Below, piece by piece: positions 1 to 16,777 of a stretch of 64,000 bases of DNA. The stretch lies in contig OX030957.1 in the NCBI GenBank assembly GCA_943735955.1, forward strand, positions 4,659,801 to 4,723,800, written 5' to 3'. Below the pieces are notes generated by a model. That model had not been told where the DNA came from. It saw only the letters and a program-made list of their open reading frames with translations, and did no database searches. The DNA comes from Piscicola geometra (lineage: Eukaryota > Annelida > Clitellata > Hirudinida > Piscicolidae). Every line of letters starts with the position of its first letter. Within the stretch, counting starts at the first letter, position 1. A program made the position numbers and the translations under genes.

Positions 1-165
1 AGCTTTGCAGTTCCATCAAAGTTCCATCTTCATTATCCATTTTCATCCAATGACTTACACTGCCACTACTACTAGTTTAACTACTACCACTTCTGCCAAC
101 CACCACCACTACTGCCAACTACCACCACTACTACTACTAACCATCACAACCACCTCACACAACAG

Positions 166-3899
<3,734 letters not shown>

Positions 3900-4515
3900 T
3901 GATCATGATGGTAGTGGTGGTGATGATGATGATGGCGGGGATGGTAGTGGCGGTGATGATGATGATGGTGGTGATGGTGGTGGTGATGATGATGTCGATA
4001 ACAAGTGGGAGATGGCGAGTAGTGATTCTTTGGAATAGGTTTTTTTAATGGAAGTGAGTAGCTTTGTGTATTGGCGGATGACGTGGATGGATGAATCTTC
4101 CCGAATAACACTTACTTTCTGGTGCTGTGAGGACGTTGATGAGTGATAAATGTTTTAGGAATTCAGAACACTAGCTTCTTTGTAGATCTTGACAAAGTAA
4201 AGACTTATTTTAATTAATTCACAGCTTTCACTTAGGAATGAGTTTGCTTTTTTTAAATTAAATAAAATTTATATTAGTGAAACTTTGAGTTTTAGAAATA
4301 AAAGAAGAATATTTTTATAATCAAACAAGAACTATCCAATTGAATAGTTAAAATTATAATATGACTAGTTTCATGAAATGTCATACAAGTTAACTTTTCA
4401 TAAATGTTAAATACTCACGATCTTTTTACATTGTAAGTTAACTTTTAGTTTTTAAAGATCACAATGTCTGAATACTTTTAACCTAAAAATTTAAGGGCTG
4501 GAAAAAAGAATAAAA
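3900..4515 (+). other. BTAF1 3'UTR and intergenic spacer
   Basis: Directly after the TGA is a (GAT/GGT)n tract to about 4000. AATAAA signals at 4261-4266 and 4297-4302 are plausible BTAF1 polyadenylation signals. AT-rich spacer follows to the putative start of the next gene on the same strand. Confidence 0.55.
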
Positions 4516-7393
4516 ATGAGTTATCCGTTTGTTCATACCCACAATGTAGTCACCCTCATCCATTTGACTTCTCTGCCTAGTTCTGTTGAACCAAAAACAT
4601 ACCTGCAGAAGGTTCGCCTTCAATAACATACATTTTTCTAAATTAAACTAAGCTATAATATATTTTTTAACTTGTATTCAACTTTTCAGCTCATGAGGCT
4701 TTCGCTGTCAGGCACTCACATACAAAATGTCTGTTCCAACATTTCGGACTACCTTATGCACCCAGACATAGTAATAAAAAAGCTGGCGTGTTGGTTAGTG
4801 AGTAGACAAAGTGGCACGGATGATTCATGGATGTTGGTCGTGAACACTCTGTCTCTCTTCTCTCAAGATGCCAACCCTCTTGTGCGCACCATGGCCCTCA
4901 AGACCATCACTTCAATCAGACACCATGCAGCCATCGAACATACCATCACACCGGTCAGAAATTCTATGAGCTATATTGTTTTTAAAAATATTTAGTTAAC
5001 ATTCAATGTCTTTTTAGTATAAATAAAATTTGTCAATTAACAATATATTTCTAGATAAAAGTATATGAAATGAAACTCACTATTCAAAGGTGACTAAATG
5101 TCTGGACGATGACAGTGTTTTTGTGAAGAGGGCTGCGGTGAATGCAGTGATAAGACTGTCCAGCATGAATAGGAACTTCTTCAACATGCACCACTACACG
5201 TTCTTCATTCAGAAGTTAAAGTCAATGGTACAAGACAAGGCTCAAGATGAAATTGTCTTGGTCGATGCGCTCTTGGTGTTGCTTGAGTTGTTGTCGTATG
5301 AAGTTGCCAGCAGTGTTGAGAATAACGAAGAAAGTCTTCTTGCAAAAAATACTTCTACATGCAAGACTGAGCGAACATTTTGTGGTTCTAAAAATAGTAA
5401 AGATGGCGATAATGAGAGTAAAAAATGCCAGAAGAAAGGTAAAAAGCAATTTCCAATCACAAAGCCTCTCGTTGTTCGCCTACTCAGTGCAATTTCTGTA
5501 TGCTTATTCCTTTTAAAAATTGTACATTAACCTAATTATGTTTTTTGGTAAATTTTAATATTAATACTAATAATATTATTTTTGTCAAAATTGTTCATTC
5601 AAAAATGTTATTCCAAGGAAATGAGTGACTGCCACAAAAGTCTCATCATCTGCATCTTCTCCCATTTCCTGCCCGACTGCATTGACGACGTTGTTCACAT
5701 CATGAACAAACTCGACTGTTTCATCAATAAAAAGTATTCGCAAAAGGAAGATAAGAAATCAATTTACAAGTCCTCAACAAGCCATTCACTATCCACATCG
5801 TCATCAACGGCGCTGTTCTTCATTCGAATGACCACTACACATCTGCCGAAACTGAAGCAAGAAGTAATGCCTTCTCATTAACCTCCACACAAAAATGATC
5901 ATCATTACTATGCCATTCTTCCAGGTGCTTAAGCGATCTTGCGTCTATCTGCTGGAAAGGATATGCAAGCAAGCCGACGAGGTTGCCTGGGCGAGCTATT
6001 GTTTCATCCTTACTCACTGTCCCCTCCACGCAATCAAGCACTTTATAGAGGACAACACATTTGTGGGAAATCCTGTTTATTTGAAGGTGATAATTATTTC
6101 ATTTTTTTAATGGTTCGGTTATGGAAAATCCTGTGTACAATGCGCACTCTTTTTGAAGAAAAATTTGAAAATGACATTTTTATGACGTTTTTATTCTACA
6201 TCTAAGTTTAATGTAAAACTCGGGTTTGTTGAAATGCGCGTTGTACATAGGTTGAATGGGCGCTTCTTCGATGTAATACGACCAGTAAAATACTAAAATG
6301 AATTCTTTTTCATTAATGTTATAATTTTTTAAAGATATATTTTATGAATTTAAATAAAAAACATTACGATTTTCAGGTTAAAAAAATCCAGTTATTGGCG
6401 CGACAAGTTGGCGGGTGTGACGATAAGAAGCTTCTACGTCAAATTTATGGTCTTTTAAGCAAAGAATACCTTCTTGAATCGAACCTCTTAAGCAGGAAGA
6501 CCTTGGTTAAATGCGTGATAAAGCTCTTGCAAAAAGTAAAAGTGACGCAAGACACGGCTTTGGAGTTCAACATAATCGACTTTTTGCTAAAAGTCATCAG
6601 AAAGGAAGAGATTAGCAGTCACTTTGCCGCGACAGTGTTGAAGGATGTGATGATGTCTCAACTTCAGAGGCCGAAGAATCTTTCAGGCCTCGGAAGAGAT
6701 TCTGACAGAAATAACGAAAAAGTGATCAGCCTACTCAAGGTTTACATGGCAGATCGCCTTTCGTTGGACAGACTGCCCCAAAGTGTCTTGAGTTGCTTCT
6801 TAATCTTTCTCAGCCATTCGCTACACTGGGATCGGGAAAAAAATGTGCAAAAAAATTTAAAAGTTGATTCTGGTGAAGCAAAAAGTTGTCAATTGCCCGC
6901 ATCACCAGTGACTCAGATTTGTTTGACGGAGGATGAAGGTGATGTTGATGGAGGTGGAAAGGATGAAGGGGATCAACAAGCGTTAGAAGATCTATTTTCC
7001 GGAATTAATCCCATCAAGAAAAGTGAAACTATGAAAATTGAAATTCCTAATGAGTTTGTCGAAAAACCCGACTACTCTAAAATTCAAAATGAAGTGGCGT
7101 ACAAACTTGATGAAATAATCCAACGATTTGAGATGGATTTGGACAGAAGTTACGTTTCAGAGCATCTCAGAGCGGGGGCAAGTGAAGGCACATGCGAGAC
7201 ACTTTTGATCGTTTTGTGGTCCCTCTACCTCGCCAACCCTTCGTTGTACACGTACCACTTCAGTCGAGTTTTTGAACTCTGCTATTCACACCCAGACCCG
7301 TTCTTGAACTTTAAAACAATCTTTTATGATCAAGTTTTGCGGAAAGATTTCGTTAAATTTGAACATTTTGTTTATTCGTTACATGATTCTTAA
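4516..7393 (+). CDS. AP4B1: Divergent beta-adaptin, likely AP-4 complex subunit beta
   Basis: Exons: 4516-4611 (tentative first exon), 4690-4953, 5090-5497, 5618-5863, 5925-6086, 6377-7393 (TAA). All introns are phase 0; total 731 aa, close to the ~739 aa of vertebrate AP4B1. Seen: DIVIKKLACWLVS, DANPLVRTMALKTITSIR and CLDDDSVFVKRAAVNAVIRL, the armadillo/HEAT pattern of an adaptin trunk; then VHIMNKLDCFI and a long C-terminal exon. Family role: large subunit of a clathrin-independent trans-Golgi coat that sorts cargo such as ATG9A. Alternatives: a fast-evolving AP-1/2/3 beta. I favour AP-4 because of the MNKLDCFI stretch and total length. The first exon rests only on an ATG, matching phase and an AAG|GTTCGC donor. 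The C-terminal ear is poorly recognisable. Confidence 0.7.
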
Positions 7394-10300
7394 TTAAAAA
7401 CTTCATAAATTGTTTGTTCATTAAATAGGAATAGTATTCATATTCATTGAATAGATATCATAAACTAAATTATCTGGAAACAATGAATTAGTAACTGCGA
7501 TATAAATTATTTGTAACAATTGAAAAAGATTATAATCACAAATGTAGTTTATTAGTCCGTTAATTAATTCAAAAGTAAACTTGTAAAACGAACATTTTAA
7601 TTTTGTTAATAACGTTTGAACGGAATAATGATTTTGTGACCAGTTCTGGACAGATGTTATGAAACTTGAGGGTGAACGTTTCCCATTCTCTCGAGACTCA
7701 CGCATGCCAGCAAGCATTTTATTAACGACTTGAGGGCATTTACTTGAGAACTATTTAATTTATACCAGTATTGTTTTCTATTAAGTTAATTTCATCACAA
7801 ATAGAAAATTAAATATATAATTTTTAACATGTATTAAAATTATATATTAAAAAACTTATATTATATTATAACTTTAATTCATCATCAAAACATAAAATAT
7901 TGTCTATTTTTATTTTATATTATAGAGCCCTATTCTAGAAAGTCATATCTTCAATAACTTAATAATTAACAGTTTCATAAATTTTGATTTAAAACATCCG
8001 ATCTGGATGGTAGAGGGTTTACACTTAATTATTTCTTGATCGTATATTTAAAATTATGTGCATCGTAAACCACCGTAATAGAAAACACTGTTTCTTAAGG
8101 ATTAAAAAAAGAATATTTAAAACATTATTACTCATTATGAATTAGACGTGTGAGCTTGTTTCTTTTTGAAAAAAAGCAAACCAAACCGAGACTTGATGTC
8201 AATATGCTGCAGCATTTGTGTATCTTCCAACACATTTGTTCCAATCAATGTTGTTTGAGATTAAACAATCTTTCAGAACCTCGAAAATTTCATCATTTGT
8301 TGTTTTCTAAAATATTTCTAGGCAAAACATCCTGCCTTCAACAATGTTACCATTATGTTTAAACCGAACGTAACCAAATCATGCTAAGAGATCTGTCGAT
8401 TCGTTTAACTAAATATCAAAACACGATGACTTTTGTACCTTTTCAACCCCATTAACTCTTCCAACCCTTCTCCGTCAACTTTCACCTTCTGCCAACACCT
8501 GGAATGTTTTTAACTCATTTATCTCCCAATTTAAGGCTTATTAAAATACCAGACCATCTCCTTTGTGTTGTGTTTAAGAAAATTTAACTTTTATGTTTTT
8601 TTAATTAAAGATTAATTTACACAAATTTTCATTAATTTAAAAAAAAGTAAGGGTTTGTAATATCATAAGCTGGGTAACAAATCAGTTTTTTCTTTTCAAT
8701 TTTATTCTTTAAAAAAACTTTGTTATAATTAAATAGTTCACAAATAGTTTCTTTTGATGTTTATCAATTTAGTTTTTGGTAGCCATTAAAAGAAATTATT
8801 TTTCAATTATTAAAGTTTTTATTGAATTAATCACATAAGAAAGATTAGCTAATTAACTTGACCTAATTCAAGATAAGACTCTCGTTTAATTAACATACTG
8901 AATGTGAAATAACTTCATAAAAATGTATCAATAGTTTTCAACCTGATTTATGTGGAAAAACTGGTTCAAACGAAACGAAAACAAAAATTCTACTTTGTAA
9001 GCCCTAAATAATAAACGCAACCCCATTCCAAATAACACTGCATTATCGGGTTTTTGGGCTGTTGCGAGCGCATTTATTTCTATTATAAAATAGAACTAAA
9101 AGTTTATTTATTCAAATTATATTAACTAAGACAAATAAATTTATTAATAAACAAAAACGTTGAAAATATTTTTTGCAATGTTAGTGATTTATCTTTTTAC
9201 AGCACGCATACCATTGAGATGCAGATACTTGCATGGTCGTGAAACCCTCTTGAAGGCTAAAGTACACAACTTCAAGAAAAATAAATCTTCCCATCTCTTT
9301 GCGAATTGAAATCGTATAATAATATTTTTTCTTGCGAATGATCGAGAAAGATTAATAAAATAAAACAGTTCGACATGTTCACAAAAATCGTTTAAATTTC
9401 ATTTTATGCTTTAAAATTTGAATAATTAAAAAAAAAAATCTATAAACCTATTCTGACACTTTTTTAATGCAATGTCCGTCTTAGTGACAAAAAGGCAGTT
9501 CATCAAGGAAGCAGCATGTCACCAGGCAATAACTGACAGTTTCGCCTGCAGAGAGTCCTAGAAAATCCAACACGGGACATTTGACACCTCTTATGAACCT
9601 TGACTGATTACCAGGGTGTTAATTAAATAAGGAAAATGAACAGGTGTATAGATAAGTCATTTTTATGATTATTTTTATCGAATTTATTAGCTCTATTCAA
9701 TTTCATTGTATTTCTAAGTTAATTATTTACCGAAAAAATCATTAGGTGTTTACGAGAGTGAGTGCTGAACAACAGAACATTCTAGGCCTCTTTAGGTCAA
9801 TATGATTATGTTTGTCATTTTAATAATAATAATTCATTATTAATGTAAAATTATCTTTTTTATTATTTTGAAAAACAAAAACTATACCCGTCTGGTGAGT
9901 CCATCCTTTTAATATTTGATTTTTCTTTTTCTCCATACTCAGAAGAGTAATGCATGAAGCTGGTGATTTTACAATGGAATTTATTAAATCTCGTAATTTT
10001 CTAAAATTCCCGTTATTTGCCTCTGACAACTTTGGTCTATTTCCAAACTGACGCTGTCAGACTCAACCTGCGTCATTAATCTATCTCTGAAAAGTTTACT
10101 TTCAAGCGGCGCATCGCAGAGCAAAGTTCGGCGCTTTAAACATGTTTTTTTTTGTAAATTCTAGAATGAATTTTTATTTTTGAAAATTATTTGATATCTG
10201 TTTTTTAATTAAAACCTATAAATTCTGGCCTACACTTGTACGATTTTTAAAAAGAACAGTAGGCACGTTGTGTGCAGGCTTTCGAAGCATCTGGAGAGCC

Positions 10301-10948
10301 TCTTCACATGTTTGCTCTCCTATCGCTCAAACTTATTGCTTTCTGCAAGCCTTTTCAACCACCTTGATGCACTCTGGCGTATTTATATGTATTTTCAACT
10401 GAGGTATTTATAAAATAAATTGTATTTTTTTGCGTGTTTAATAAGCATGTCTGAAAAAAATTCCAGCTCAATTTAAAAATCTAATTTGATAAGCAAATTC
10501 TAAAAACACAACCACAATAATAAGTTCGATAGGATGGAAGCTTGACGTAGTAAGGACCAGTATGCTAATTTTGCCTAATTAAGCCTCAATTTACTTAGAC
10601 ACACGTCATAATTAATGGACATAATTAATTAATTAATGGACCTCAAAAAATCATAGGCGCCATAGGTGAATATTCTTGATGTATCAAATGAAGCGGGAGT
10701 AGCAAAAAAACAAGGATTTCTTTACATTTTAAAATCTTTAATCTTGTTTAAACTTGGGATTTATTGATTGATTTGGTTTCGTTAAATTCATTTGACCCAA
10801 TCTTATTTATTACAATTAAAAATTATTTAAGATGTTGATTTGTTATTTTTATTATTTATGATGTTATTTGTCTTTTTCCACAAATATTAATTGTTTCTAC
10901 TATGAAGTATTTTGCCATTGCTGGCATCGCAATCATTCTTTACTGCAA
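7394..10948. other. Gene-poor AT-rich intergenic region
   Basis: An ATTAAA at 7420-7425 could serve the upstream adaptin gene. Otherwise only short frames without recognisable protein pattern are present. I see no tRNA, rRNA or mobile element. Confidence 0.6.
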
Positions 10949-11255
10949 TACCGTAAAATACAAATATAATCGCACACTTTTAAATTATTGTTTTTTTCCG
11001 AAAAAATATGTATGTTTACAACTAATTCCAACAAGTTCGAAATTGATAAATGTTGAAGTTCTTTGCTAAATTTATTTTTAGTCAAATTAAATTAGTAAGA
11101 ATATTATTTAAATTCAAGTACGAGTATTATTATTTTTCGCCAAAATTACCCAAATAGACGTTCTAGTATTTAAAATATATGGACGAACTTAGGACCCAAA
11201 AATCAATTATTTTTAGAAAAATAATGGTGTCAAAAAAATCTGGTATTTTACGGTA
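10949..11255. mobile_element. MITE-like element with perfect 13-bp terminal inverted repeats (copy 1)
   Basis: Left end TACCGTAAAATAC (10949-10961) and right end GTATTTTACGGTA (11243-11255) are perfect inverted repeats 307 bp apart. There is no coding capacity between them. Both ends begin with TA, compatible with a TA target. The inner left sequence (ATAATCGCACACTTTTA) resembles ACCGTATTTT...CGCAC-type MITE ends known from many animals, possibly ISL2EU-like. Class assignment is inference. Confidence 0.65.
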
Positions 11256-14200
11256 ATTATATAGAAAAAATGTCAAATTACAAAATCTTTTTAATTAGTA
11301 TTTCATTTTCGTCATTATCCTAATCAAACTAAAAGCATTCTTAAATAAGTTATCTTTTAAAAATAGAAACATACATCTAAAATAGGACGATAAATCTTGT
11401 CACAGAACAACGAAATTACCACTAACTACAATGTAGTTAAACTACATACAGGCAATGGAGACTTCAGACAAGCGTTTTGAAGTTAGTGTGTCAAGGATAG
11501 TTTTATGAAAGACGCCTGTTTGCGTACACAAGCACACGTACACGCACCATTCGATGCTATTTAGTGCTATTGAAAAATTAATGGTTTTTCGTATAAAGAA
11601 CTATTGTAGTTTTACGTAAGAAGGTTAATTTATTTTTTCAAATTATGCATTAGGTTCTCTTTTTTTATAGTGCATATATTATAAAGTTTTATTATTTTTA
11701 TTATTTTTAATTAAGTTATTTTTAGTCAAATCTTGTTTTAAAAGTTGAAGTCTTCACCATTTTAAATGCATATTTCTTTGGAGAAAGATGTATCCCGAAT
11801 ACTCCAAAACCTGGAATACATTTTTAACGCATAAAGAGTAAGACGCAGAAGTTGCATCAACAATAGCTACGACAAAGAAAAGTCTATCTCTTTGTTTTGT
11901 TGCTGTTGTGGTAGAACTATGAGGCTCTAACTCACATATCCACCGCGAAAACTCCGATGGAAAGATGCACCAAGAAAGGCTTAATGCCTCGATGACAAAA
12001 TGAAAACTCAAAACTATAAGCACGGCGGCTTTTTACGGGACAAAGATGTGGTAATATCGCAGAAATTACTGTCAGAAAAATAAAGCACAGAAAGACGGGT
12101 AAGAGCAAACAGATTCACAAAAGTAATTCGTCTAACAAACACGAGAGGCCCACTAGAAACACTTAGGCGCTCTCAGCACCTCCATAGCGCTCTTTACGTT
12201 ATAAATTAGACAGACCACTTTCCACACTGTCCGCCCTACTTAGAACAATGGAGGGTTAGGAACACGAGACGGCGATGTGAAGACCGACGGGAGAGGCAAC
12301 TAACAAGTCTTGAATTGAAAGAAAATCTTTTGGCGTCTTAATTTTAAAGATTCAAAAAAGCTTTTTTTTCAAAAAAAGGCTAATTAATTTTTGTTAAAAT
12401 GAAAAACTTATAAAAATCACTTAGAAACAATGGAATAAAAAGCAATTAAAAACGACTCGAGACTGAACAAAAACCGGCATCAATCCTGTAAACAACAACA
12501 AATGCGGCAACAACAAAACAACAACAAAAATAAAACACTAAAACAAGCAATGACAAAGGCAGTCAATCAACAACGAAAACAATAGAAAAAAACAAAACAT
12601 TTCTAGATACTTTCTGGAACAAAAGCAATAAAAACAACAACAACAACAAGATAACAACAAAGCAGGCCTTCTCAGGTCAGCACTATGGTATAACTATACC
12701 ATGGCCCTCTTTTCTTTCATTCATGTGTACGCATCTGTTAGGCGTGTGTGCATGTGTGCTTCTTTATGTATGTGTTATACATACGTATACAATATATACA
12801 TATACACATATGCATTTTATATATTTGTTTTTATGAATGTATGAATTTATGCATGAAAGGATGAATGTACGCCTTGAGGTGATGTGTGTGCGTCTGGATG
12901 TGTTCTTGCACGCGTGCACTGGGGATGCAGTGGTGTGCTTGGGGGTTTCAGGTTATCTCGGTAATTGTGGAAATATTCGGCTAAATGTATGAAGGGTCAC
13001 TTTGCGATGAATTTCAACGTGTCTAGTGTCTTTCTTAAGGGTAAAATTAACCGCTTCTAAAACGATTGTTCCACACAATGGTGTGGTGGAATAGCTGGAA
13101 GAAAAGGAAAGCATAGATGCCAGTTTTGAAGATGATAATAATTAAAAACTTCACTACATTTAATTACTTTTCAGGCCTTAGGAGGGTAATATTTTTGATT
13201 ATTTTAGCTGCAAGGCGGTAGGAATTTATGTGGAAAATCAATATCGTTTGTTGTTGAGAAGTGGCCCGATTATCAGCTGCAGATGTGGAGAAGACGACGA
13301 TGCTGATCGAGTCGCTGGTGATGATCATGAAAACCGCAATCAAAACAGTAAGAATTGAAAAAAATTGAGACGAATACATTTATCAAGAAAAAGAGGCAAT
13401 TACAATTTGACCAGTGTATAGTGACCAGGCTTATGCTGAAAAGGATTATTCACAAACTTTCGAAATATTTATCAAAATTCAAAAAAAGAAACACTCCGAA
13501 AGAAGGGAATAAAAGCAATTAAAAACAAATCGAGGCTGAACTAAATGCAGCAGCAGTACGTGGAGCGGAAGGATTACGGTATCCTCGCCAATGATTTTGA
13601 ATGAGTTTCTCGTTTGAAAGAGTTTTTCAATGTTTAATGAATTTAATTGTGAAGGAGCCAATATGTAATGTCTAACAATGGAGTTTAATATTGATTTTTT
13701 GTTGTGAGATGCAAAAAATAATAATTGTGGATTTATTAATCACTGTTTTGGTATAAATCGATTTGGTTATTTTAAATTGAAAAATCTTAATTATTGGTAA
13801 TCATATAAAAAATTGAAATGTGATAAAGGTCTTGATAATGATACGATTAATGATGAACAGGGCTCACATTGATATGCCATAGTTTTTGGGAGCGTCAATC
13901 GAATTTGTAAAAAACTATTTGTAAACAATTTAAAAATAAATAAAAGTTTTTTCTTTTTATTGCTCACAGTTTTTTAAATAGTTTTTTAAATTAAGATTTT
14001 CAAATTTGAAAATTATAACAAACTATTATAATAAAAATGTTTGTAAAAAAATTTAAATTGTTTTTCTTTGCCATATCTCAGTGTTCTGGCGCGTCGACGT
14101 AGGCTCTCACATGATTAGACATAAACGCCATCAATTTTGGGCAACCCCAGATATATTTTTCAGCCTCTCTTTTCTTGTAAATGCTGCCGATGTTATTCTT

Positions 14201-16218
14201 GGGAACCCTCTCTTGGTTGTCCCATCGACTCTTCCATTCAGTGCTAAGTAAGCAATTCTGTTTTTATCCATTCAAAGTGCCTGCCCGAGGCACTGGTGTT
14301 GTCATTGGTGAACTCTTTGAACTTTCGCTTCGGATATGTTTGAATGGCTTCCTGACGTCGTCAGAAAAAACAGAAAAAATCTATTGAAAGACTAGATTTA
14401 TACATTTGTTTACTTGTACATTCTCGACTGAACAAAGCCATTCATTTCACTATTGCTACACATCTCAATGTTGATCAATCACATGACTAAGGTTTTAATC
14501 CTATTCAATGGAGATATTATTTTATGATTTAGTGTCATTTTTAGGTAAGTGAAGGCACGCTTAAGTAGTCCTTCAAGGCATCTAGGCACCCATCACCTGT
14601 AATTAAACTCTCAACAACAAGTTCGCCATTGTTGATTTCACGAAACATTCCAATAATATCATTAACGGATTCACAGGCACGCTTTAGTGGAGTTCTCATC
14701 CGATATACTTTTTGGAATAATTTTACATTTAATATAATAGTTAATGCATAAAGAAAGGTTTTTGATGTTATATAGACGTAGATGTTTTTATAATATGCCA
14801 TCAGTGGTCTTTTAAGGTGAAAACTAGTATTATTGTAATACCAGTATCTAGATTATAAAAACATATTTTAAACAAAAACAAATAAATTAATAAGATAAAA
14901 GTTCATTAAAAAATAATAGTAAAAATCACTAAAATAAAAATATTATTTAAGTGTCAGCACTAGCGACGCTCTTAGGCATAATTAAATCATTCAAGGTCCT
15001 TTCAAATTTATTGTGCCCTGTCTAGATTTCGTCTTTGAGTTGACATGGTTTATAGGTTGTTTAAATTATGGTAATGTATAACTCTCAATAGAAAATTCAA
15101 GAGTTGTGCTGCTTCTCACCAAAGATATTCTTCCTTTTCCAATTTATACGTAATTAAAACAAAATTTAATTTGTTTCTAAATATAATGATAACTTATAAA
15201 CTATAGCCTATACGCGTTCTTAAATTGAGTTTTTGCAATGTGAATTTGTGATTTGGCTTAATCATTAACCATTAAGTTAATGGTTTCTTTAATTATGAGT
15301 TATACAAGTAAATACCATGGACTAAACTTTGACATATTCAATAATTTGAGTTCTGATTAGTATTTAAAATAGTTGGATAACTGAGACATAGTTTTGTAAA
15401 CTCATTTACTTCGACATTTTTTCATAATTGGTCTAACCATGGTCCATGCATAACCGCGTTTTACTTGTTACCATCAATTAATATTTGTAGCATCAATAGC
15501 GTTCAATATAAAATGATAGAGGCTGTGGTCTAGTCAGGGGAGTTGCAGCCGACGCAGACAGTGTCATAAAGTCTAGTTGCCAAATCGATTCACAAAATGG
15601 ATTGAGTAACGACGCGCAAACAAAGCTTTTTATAAATCTAGAGATTTATTTTATACAAATTCGTTGTGGTCTTTAAAATCTATAAATTATATTAATGTTT
15701 CTTGTTTTTTTGGCAAATGTTGTGAAACTTTATTTTGTTAAATAATTTATATATAAAAATTTAATGCATTTTTTTAAGTATTATATATCATATTTTGATG
15801 ATTATTCGTAAAGTAATTTGGAGAATTTTGTTGTAACTTAAAAATCATTCAGTATTGCATTTAATTATTTGGACTTTGGTTCTGAGTCATTCACAAAAAA
15901 GAAAAAACCTCTAAAGTGAAGTGTTGTTCAACTTGAACGTATAATGCATTTCATGAAATTCTTTAAATAAAAAAGTATGTTACCCAGCCGAAAATATTGA
16001 AAATTACTCTTAATGTTTTTTTTATTTTGTCAGCCAAGGTACATTAACATTTTTCTATTTTATTGTGCTGTATTAATAACCCATATATTGTTTACTTATT
16101 TTGATTGGCTGAAACAAAAAACTCTGTTTTTACTATTTGGGTCAACCAATGAACGTGAAGTAATGTAGGCTCGCACCGCCCATTCATGTATCAATATCTA
16201 AAAATAAAAATTCAATAG
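11256..16218. other. Gene-poor intergenic region with a CAA-rich stretch
   Basis: Interrupted CAACAA repeats lie at about 12487-12665 and a TA/CA-rich patch (ATACATACGTATAC) at about 12770-12830. Scattered frames of 60-90 codons show no family pattern or splice-consistent neighbours. Nothing else is supportable. Confidence 0.55.
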
Positions 16219-16227
16219 TATATAAAG
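16219..16227 (+). promoter_or_regulatory. Possible TATA box upstream of headcase
   Basis: TATATAAAG lies ~550 bp before the headcase ATG. An acceptor-like CATACAG just before the ATG (ending 16770) would allow a 5'UTR intron. In AT-rich DNA this motif can occur by chance. Confidence 0.2.
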
Positions 16228-16777
16228 AGCACCATTTAATTGTAGGCTAGGTTTTGGATTTGTGTCAATTTTATAAAATTTTGACGTTCAAGTCAAGTAG
16301 GTTTTTAGGTTGTAGCACAAATGCTTTAAGGAGATTTCTTTCTAATCCATCTTTCCCTACTGGAAATAATTCCAAAAACCCATACATTTGTTCCTACTTC
16401 CTTGTGAGTGATCCTTGATTCTAGTCTTATCATGTAACCTCAACCTACTTTTAAATTGCTGTTATTTCCAATACATATATTAGATGCAATAAGTGGTGAT
16501 GTTTTGGCATAGATTTGTTTTTTAAACAACTTGATTATTATTTTTTTATATATGCCATATATTATATGTTGTATACTTTTTATAAACCCAGCCTTATGAC
16601 TTAGTGTCTGTGTATTATCATCTCTTATTAAAAAAATAGCCAAAAAATGTCCAAACGTATCAATTTCTTTGTACCAAGTTCACCCTAGCTTTCAGGTAGT
16701 TGTTCAAATAGATTTCCATACTGTCTGTTAATCGTCTTTATCTACTTCCTAATTTAAAACCACCATACAGTTCCTGA

